From an uncultured Bdellovibrio sp. (GTDB lineage: Bacteria; Bdellovibrionota; Bdellovibrionia; Bdellovibrionales; Bdellovibrionaceae): DNA of 10,247 nucleotides. The notes under the pieces were generated by a model that was not told the origin of the DNA, did no database searches, and saw only the letters and a list, made by a program, of their open reading frames with translations. Shown here one piece after another: positions 6,240-10,247 of this stretch. The stretch covers positions 1 through 10,247 of the forward strand of contig NZ_CAMLDV010000125.1 in NCBI RefSeq assembly GCF_946478835.1, in the 5' to 3' direction. A program made the translations under genes and the position numbers. Numbering within the stretch: position 1 is the stretch's first letter; every line of letters begins with the position of its first letter.

Positions 6240-9200
6240 GAGTGCTCACCTTGTTTTGCAGTACCGTGACCGTTGTGGTCACCAGTTGATTCTTTATCAT
6301 TGTTACGGATCTTAGAAAGGTAGCGAACCGAAGGTTTCGCATGCCATTCTTCAAGAAGTGCGTAAGAACGCTCTTCTGTTTTGAAGATCTTAGCCACTTC
6401 AGAGTTTGGATCATTCAAATCACCAAACACGATACCACCTGCAGGACATGCAGTTTGGCAGGCTGTTTTCACATCGCCGTCTTTCAACTGACGTTTTTCG
6501 TTGCGAGCAACCGTTTTAGCATCCTGGATTCTTTGAACGCAGAATGTACATTTCTCCATAACCCCGCGAGTGCGAACACCCACTGAAGGATTTAGAGCCA
6601 TGTGCAATGGCTTCTCGATCAACTTCGCATAGTTGAACCAGTTGAAACGACGAACTTTGTATGGACAGTTATTCGCGCAGTAACGAGTTCCCACGCAACG
6701 GTTGTAAACCATGTCGTTGAGACCTTCATCAGAGTGAACAGTCGCAAGTACCGGACATACCGTTTCGCAAGGAGCGTTGTCACAGTGTTGACACATCACT
6801 GGTTGAAAAACCGCTTCAGCGTCTGCTGGGTTTCCAGTGTAGTAACGGTCAATACGGATCCAGTGCATTTCACGGCCTTCGATCACGTACTGCTTACCTA
6901 CGACAGGGATGTTGTTCTCAGATTGACATGCAACCACGCAAGAAGAACAGCCTGTGCAAGTGTGAAGATCCACAGCCATACCCCATTTGTGACCACTGTA
7001 TTCGTGGCCAGACCAGATCGACCAAGTGTGGTGTCTGTGGATGCCGGCGTCTTTCTTTTTGTTGTAGTCTTTCAAAGTTGCTTCCGCAACGATGTTACGA
7101 CCTTCCATCGAGTGATGACCTTGCGTGATCGCAATTTCATACTTCTTAGATAATTTTTTGAATTCCGCTTTTTGACCAGCGAAAACAACTTTGCCGTCTT
7201 TCGCAGTAGCTAGAGCAAAAGCATTTTTACCAATGCCATTACCTACTTTACCTACGCGTGTACGACCGAAACCAACAGCGATCGCCAAAACATCGTCATG
7301 AAGACCTGGTTGGATCAAGATCGGAAGTTCGATCTTCTTATCCCCTACCGTCAATTCAACAACAGAGTTTTGTTTCAAACCGTGTTTTTCAGCTGTCGCC
7401 AAAGAAACGCTGATGTAGTTGTCCCATACAGCTTTTGTTACCGGATCTGGAAGCTCATGCAACCAAGAAACGTTGTTCAAAGAGCCATCACCCATGTGAG
7501 ACGTTGGGTAAAGAACAAGTTCGAATCCTTCAGAAGCTGCCGCTGGTTTGATAGATGTGAAAGCATCTACTTTGAATGAGCGAGCAGAAGAACCTGTGCC
7601 CAATGACCCTGCGTAACCCTTTTGAAGAGTTTCTTGCCAGAAGTCTTCGAAATCTTTTCCTTTGCCCACTTTTGGTTGGATGTCTGATTTCCAGAACACT
7701 CTTAAGTAGTCATAGAAAGTTTCGTAGTCACGAAGACGTTGAGGACCCATATTGGCCATGAAGGCCCAAGTCATCAAAGACAATTGGAATGAACGAGTGT
7801 CGTACATTGGACGGATCGCAGGTTGGCAGATTGTATAAACACCATTTGCCAATTCGGCATCATTCCAAGATTCCAACGCGTGGTTGTCTGGAGTGATGTA
7901 GTCTGCATAAACGCCTGTTTCGTCAATACGGTCACCTGTGTAGACAACCATTTGAACTTTTTTAATGGCGTCAGCGAAGCCCATTTCAGCAGGCAATACG
8001 AAAGCGGGATTCACACCGTGAACAACCAAAGTTTTTACTTTGCCAGCAGCCATATCTTTAATAAGAGCGGCCATGTCTTCGTAAGAAGCTTTCAAAGCCA
8101 CGTTGCCATTTTTGTGGTCGACTGTTTTACCGTCGTTATCCAAGATCGAGTTCAAGAAGTTTACAGCTACTTGAAGCTCTTTAGACTTCTCAGTCATTGT
8201 TTGGATACCACCGGCTACAACCAAAGACTCACCTTTGTTTGCAAGAAGGTCGGCAGCGACTTTTGCGAACAACTCAGGTTCAACACCCAATTTTTTCGCC
8301 GTATCAGCAAATGGAGCCAAAGCTGCTTTTACATTGGCGTTGCCAGCGTAAGAAGAAGCGCCTTTTTTCACGATGATCTCATGAAGAAGACCCATCACAA
8401 CATCAAGCTGTTGAGAAGGTTTGATCTTCATGCGGATGTCTGCGTTTGCACCAGTGAGAGAGTAATTTGAATCGAAAGAAACCAAACGATTCATGTTTTT
8501 GATATCTTTACGGCCGTTCACGAATTGATTCGTGAAAGCTGTTGGAGAGATCCATGTTCCCAAGAAGTCTGCGTCGATAGACACGATCATCTTCGCTTTA
8601 TCGAAACGATAAGCTGGAACGACGTCATCACCGTAAGAAGCTTTTTGACCTTCACGAACTTCTTCGTTCGCGAATGCTTCCCACACAACGTGTTTCGCTT
8701 TGAAACCTTGTGCGAAGTCGCCGATCACAGCGCGTGTTGCAGGAGACGCAATCGCGCCCGTCAAAACAACAACGTCACCTTTTTTGAGTTGCTCAACAAC
8801 TTTTTTGTCTAGCTCTTCCCATTTAACGTCGACAACTTGGCTGTTGGATCTTTTCTCATTGAAAAGATTGCGTTGTGGACCTTTCAATCTTTCTGGATCG
8901 TACATCTTCAACAAAGAGGCTTGTGAACGGATGTTCAAACCAGAGATGCTGAATGGGTGGCCCGGATTTGCTTCGATTTTAATAGGACGGCCTTCACGTG
9001 TTTTAACCAAAACACCAAGACCTTCAGAACCTTCGAAGTAAGCTGAAGAATAGTAATTCGCTACACCCAAAGTCACTTCTTCAGGTTGCTTGTTGTAAGG
9101 AACGATTTTTTGCACTGGACGACGGATGCAACCCGCAGATGCCAAGGCAATAGAAGCTCCCATCAACTTCAAGAACTCACGACGAGCCCAACCGCTTTCA

Positions 9201-9370
9201 TCGTCTTGCGCACGAAGAGGAGAAGATTGGAATTCCGTCTCAGCAAGCTTCATGAACTCAGGATCGTTTTTCCATTGCTCAAGGCTCAGCCAGTATTTGT
9301 TATCACGCTCCACTTGTGGGCGAAGCGCTTTTTTCATTTCTAATTCATTATCATGATGCATTTCAGACAT
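6236..9370 (-). CDS. actB: ACIII subunit ActB, fused molybdopterin-oxidoreductase-like and 4-cluster Fe-S protein
   Basis: ActB is the periplasmic electron-transfer core of ACIII. At 1044 residues it joins a molybdopterin-oxidoreductase-like part (to about 790) to a PsrB/NrfC-like ferredoxin part. A TAT signal lies unusually far in, with R63-R64-E-F-L-K and a hydrophobic stretch ending ASAGC (Cys81), as in the TAT-variant-translocated family. The Fe-S part (about 800-980) shows [35 protein letters not shown] and CTFC...CQTAC. The third group has Thr where a Cys would complete four, giving 15 cysteines and fitting three [4Fe-4S] plus one [3Fe-4S], as known for ACIII. Known ActB proteins hold no Mo cofactor. 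I chose the ATG at 9370, with GGAAGG 4 nt upstream; an upstream TTG at 9400 would overlap actA. It lies 17 nt after actA. Confidence 0.95.
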   Translation of the reverse strand: MSEMHHDNELEMKKALRPQVERDNKYWLSLEQWKNDPEFMKLAETEFQSSPLRAQDDESGWARREFLKLMGASIALASAGCIRRPVQKIVPYNKQPEEVTLGVANYYSSAYFEGSEGLGVLVKTREGRPIKIEANPGHPFSISGLNIRSQASLLKMYDPERLKGPQRNLFNEKRSNSQVVDVKWEELDKKVVEQLKKGDVVVLTGAIASPATRAVIGDFAQGFKAKHVVWEAFANEEVREGQKASYGDDVVPAYRFDKAKMIVSIDADFLGTWISPTAFTNQFVNGRKDIKNMNRLVSFDSNYSLTGANADIRMKIKPSQQLDVVMGLLHEIIVKKGASSYAGNANVKAALAPFADTAKKLGVEPELFAKVAADLLANKGESLVVAGGIQTMTEKSKELQVAVNFLNSILDNDGKTVDHKNGNVALKASYEDMAALIKDMAAGKVKTLVVHGVNPAFVLPAEMGFADAIKKVQMVVYTGDRIDETGVYADYITPDNHALESWNDAELANGVYTICQPAIRPMYDTRSFQLSLMTWAFMANMGPQRLRDYETFYDYLRVFWKSDIQPKVGKGKDFEDFWQETLQKGYAGSLGTGSSARSFKVDAFTSIKPAAASEGFELVLYPTSHMGDGSLNNVSWLHELPDPVTKAVWDNYISVSLATAEKHGLKQNSVVELTVGDKKIELPILIQPGLHDDVLAIAVGFGRTRVGKVGNGIGKNAFALATAKDGKVVFAGQKAEFKKLSKKYEIAITQGHHSMEGRNIVAEATLKDYNKKKDAGIHRHHTWSIWSGHEYSGHKWGMAVDLHTCTGCSSCVVACQSENNIPVVGKQYVIEGREMHWIRIDRYYTGNPADAEAVFQPVMCQHCDNAPCETVCPVLATVHSDEGLNDMVYNRCVGTRYCANNCPYKVRRFNWFNYAKLIEKPLHMALNPSVGVRTRGVMEKCTFCVQRIQDAKTVARNEKRQLKDGDVKTACQTACPAGGIVFGDLNDPNSEVAKIFKTEERSYALLEEWHAKPSVRYLSKIRNNDKESTGDHNGHGTAKQGEHS

Positions 9371-9387
9371 GGTACCTTCCGAAATCC

Positions 9388-9927
9388 TTAGTAGTGACAA
9401 GTTGAACAGTTGAGTGGAGCCTTGTTTTCAGGCTGACGATGACAGTTCACACACCAACCCATAGAAAGGTCAGCAAACTGTTCTACTTTCTTCATAGTCT
9501 CGATTTGACCATGGCAAGTTTGGCAGTTCACGCCTTTAGCGATGTGGGCGTTGTGGTTGAAGTGAACAAAGTCAGGAAGCATGTGCACGCGAACCCACTC
9601 AATAGATCCGCCGTTGTCATACGCTTCACGCAATTTTTGAATACCAGGTTTATCAGTCGCCACTTGAAGATGGCAGTTCATGCACGTTGAAAGTGCAGGA
9701 ATATTCGAGTGCTTCGTTCTTTCCACTTGATTGTGGCAGTACTGACACTGAATTTTGTGAGTTCCCGCATGGAGGGAGTGGTCAAACGCGATAGGCTGCT
9801 CTGGAGCGTATCCTTTGTTATATCCAAACCCTGGTTGAAATTTACAACCAACGAGAAGAGTTGAAACCATGAGCGCGCCTAATAACGCCAATGCGCTCGC
9901 CGCCGTTCTTTTGAATACCCGATGCAT
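9388..9927 (-). CDS. actA: ACIII subunit ActA, pentaheme cytochrome c
   Basis: ActA is the multiheme cytochrome of ACIII, on the periplasmic face, forming a heme wire to ActE. The 179-residue product has five CxxCH sites: C61-H65, C82-H86, C135-H139, C159-H163 and C174-H178; the last is two residues from the end. Extra His residues (for example H50, H53, H57, H122, H125, H128) can supply bis-His ligands. The N-terminus has basic residues, a hydrophobic stretch (about 9-27) and L-V-G-C28, so it may be lipidated rather than simply membrane-anchored. I chose the ATG at 9927 because AAGGA lies 5 nt upstream; an upstream GTG (9948) has no ribosome binding site and the ATG at 9933 has poor spacing. 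It is the first gene of the act operon. Confidence 0.94.
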   Translation of the reverse strand: MHRVFKRTAASALALLGALMVSTLLVGCKFQPGFGYNKGYAPEQPIAFDHSLHAGTHKIQCQYCHNQVERTKHSNIPALSTCMNCHLQVATDKPGIQKLREAYDNGGSIEWVRVHMLPDFVHFNHNAHIAKGVNCQTCHGQIETMKKVEQFADLSMGWCVNCHRQPENKAPLNCSTCHY

Positions 9928-9998
9928 AATCATCCTTCGCTTATTCACTACTGTGGGCCAAAGACAAACGAATGCTGTCCTAATTTTAGTTTGCTCCT

Positions 9999-10027
9999 AT
10001 TTAATGGTGGAAAAGTCCAGTTGTCCA
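9999..10027 (-). promoter_or_regulatory. Candidate sigma-70-type promoter of the act operon
   Basis: On the minus strand TGGACA (10022-10027; one mismatch to TTGACA) and TTAAAT (9999-10004; two mismatches to TATAAT) are 17 nt apart. The start point would be near 9992, leaving a leader of about 65 nt before actA. It lies in the 172-nt gap between the ccsA-like stop and actA. This is the best pair I found there; the match is moderate. Confidence 0.4.
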
Positions 10028-10099
10028 TATTCTTTTTGCAAACATATTGAAAAAGAAGATGACTCAGACTATTCGCCCAAGAAGTGTGCAAAATAAAAA

Positions 10100-10247
10100 T
10101 CAAGTAGCAGGTGTCTGTTTTTTACCCTTACCTTGCCTAATCACACTTACATAAATCACTAATAAGATGTGCGCTGCCACGAAAGCAGACACATATTCAA
10201 CACCACCCGCACCAAAGCCGTACGAATGAAGCCCTGCGCCAAGAACG
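10100..10247 (-). CDS. ccsA: C-terminal end of CcsA/ResC-type cytochrome c biogenesis protein (partial)
   Basis: Only the last 48 codons and the TGA stop are inside the window; the start lies beyond the right edge. The visible part begins VLGAGLHSYGFGAGG and continues through one hydrophobic helix (about YVSAFVAAHILLVIYVSVI) to a basic tail (RQGKGKKQTPAT). The GLHSYG motif is typical of the C-terminal region of CcsA/ResC proteins of the system II cytochrome c maturation machinery, where this His is a proposed heme ligand. These proteins carry heme across the membrane to the site where it is attached to CxxCH. Its position just upstream of genes for six c-type hemes supports the call. A different membrane heme protein remains possible because so little is seen. 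Confidence 0.65.
   Translation of the reverse strand, partial: VLGAGLHSYGFGAGGVEYVSAFVAAHILLVIYVSVIRQGKGKKQTPAT

Noticed and set aside
6602..7153. Plus-strand open frame of 183 codons opposite the Fe-S part of actB
   Set aside because: Antisense shadow; the minus strand carries conserved cysteine groups here.
7823..8470. Plus-strand open frame of 215 codons inside actB
   Set aside because: Antisense to a well-supported gene; composition rich in Cys, Phe, Val and His as expected from the complement of actB codons. No ribosome binding site or family resemblance.
9869..10096. Plus-strand open frame of 75 codons across the actA start and promoter region
   Set aside because: Overlaps the actA signal peptide antisense and the likely promoter; no ribosome binding site or motif.

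Overview
The window looks like chromosomal DNA of a predatory or near-predatory Gram-negative bacterium of the Bdellovibrio type. This is an inference from three things: a complete Alternative Complex III operon in this gene order, small secreted Cys-repeat proteins, and moderate GC with A-rich intergenic DNA. No rRNA or other taxonomic marker is present, so the organism is not proven.

About 70% of the window (2569-9927, minus strand) is one tight operon for Alternative Complex III (ACIII), the quinol:cytochrome c/HiPIP oxidoreductase that replaces cytochrome bc1 in many bacteria. In transcription order it runs actA (pentaheme cytochrome c), actB (TAT-exported molybdopterin-oxidoreductase-like domain fused to a four-cluster iron-sulfur domain), actC (NrfD-like membrane subunit), actD (DUF3341 membrane protein), actE (monoheme lipoprotein cytochrome c) and actF (second NrfD-like membrane subunit). 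The gaps are 17, -4, -1, 2 and 7 nt, so the genes are surely co-transcribed. A candidate promoter lies at 9999-10027 and an intrinsic terminator at 2466-2497. Upstream on the same strand, cut by the window edge, is the last 48 codons of a CcsA/ResC-type cytochrome c biogenesis protein. That fits the six c-type hemes encoded by actA and actE.

Downstream of the operon is a gene-poor stretch (about 2119-2568). The act terminator there is bracketed by a perfect 36-bp inverted repeat whose arms are each hairpins with GCTAGC cores, and a second structured segment lies at 2205-2289. This is the least explained part of the window.

The left 2.1 kb holds three separate genes: a secreted protein with a proline-rich linker and three repeats of identical four-cysteine spacing (34-573, minus); a tandem-domain universal stress protein (710-1648, plus) with a clear extended -10 promoter; and a GNAT acetyltransferase (1645-2118, minus). 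The last two converge and share a TTAA at their stop codons.
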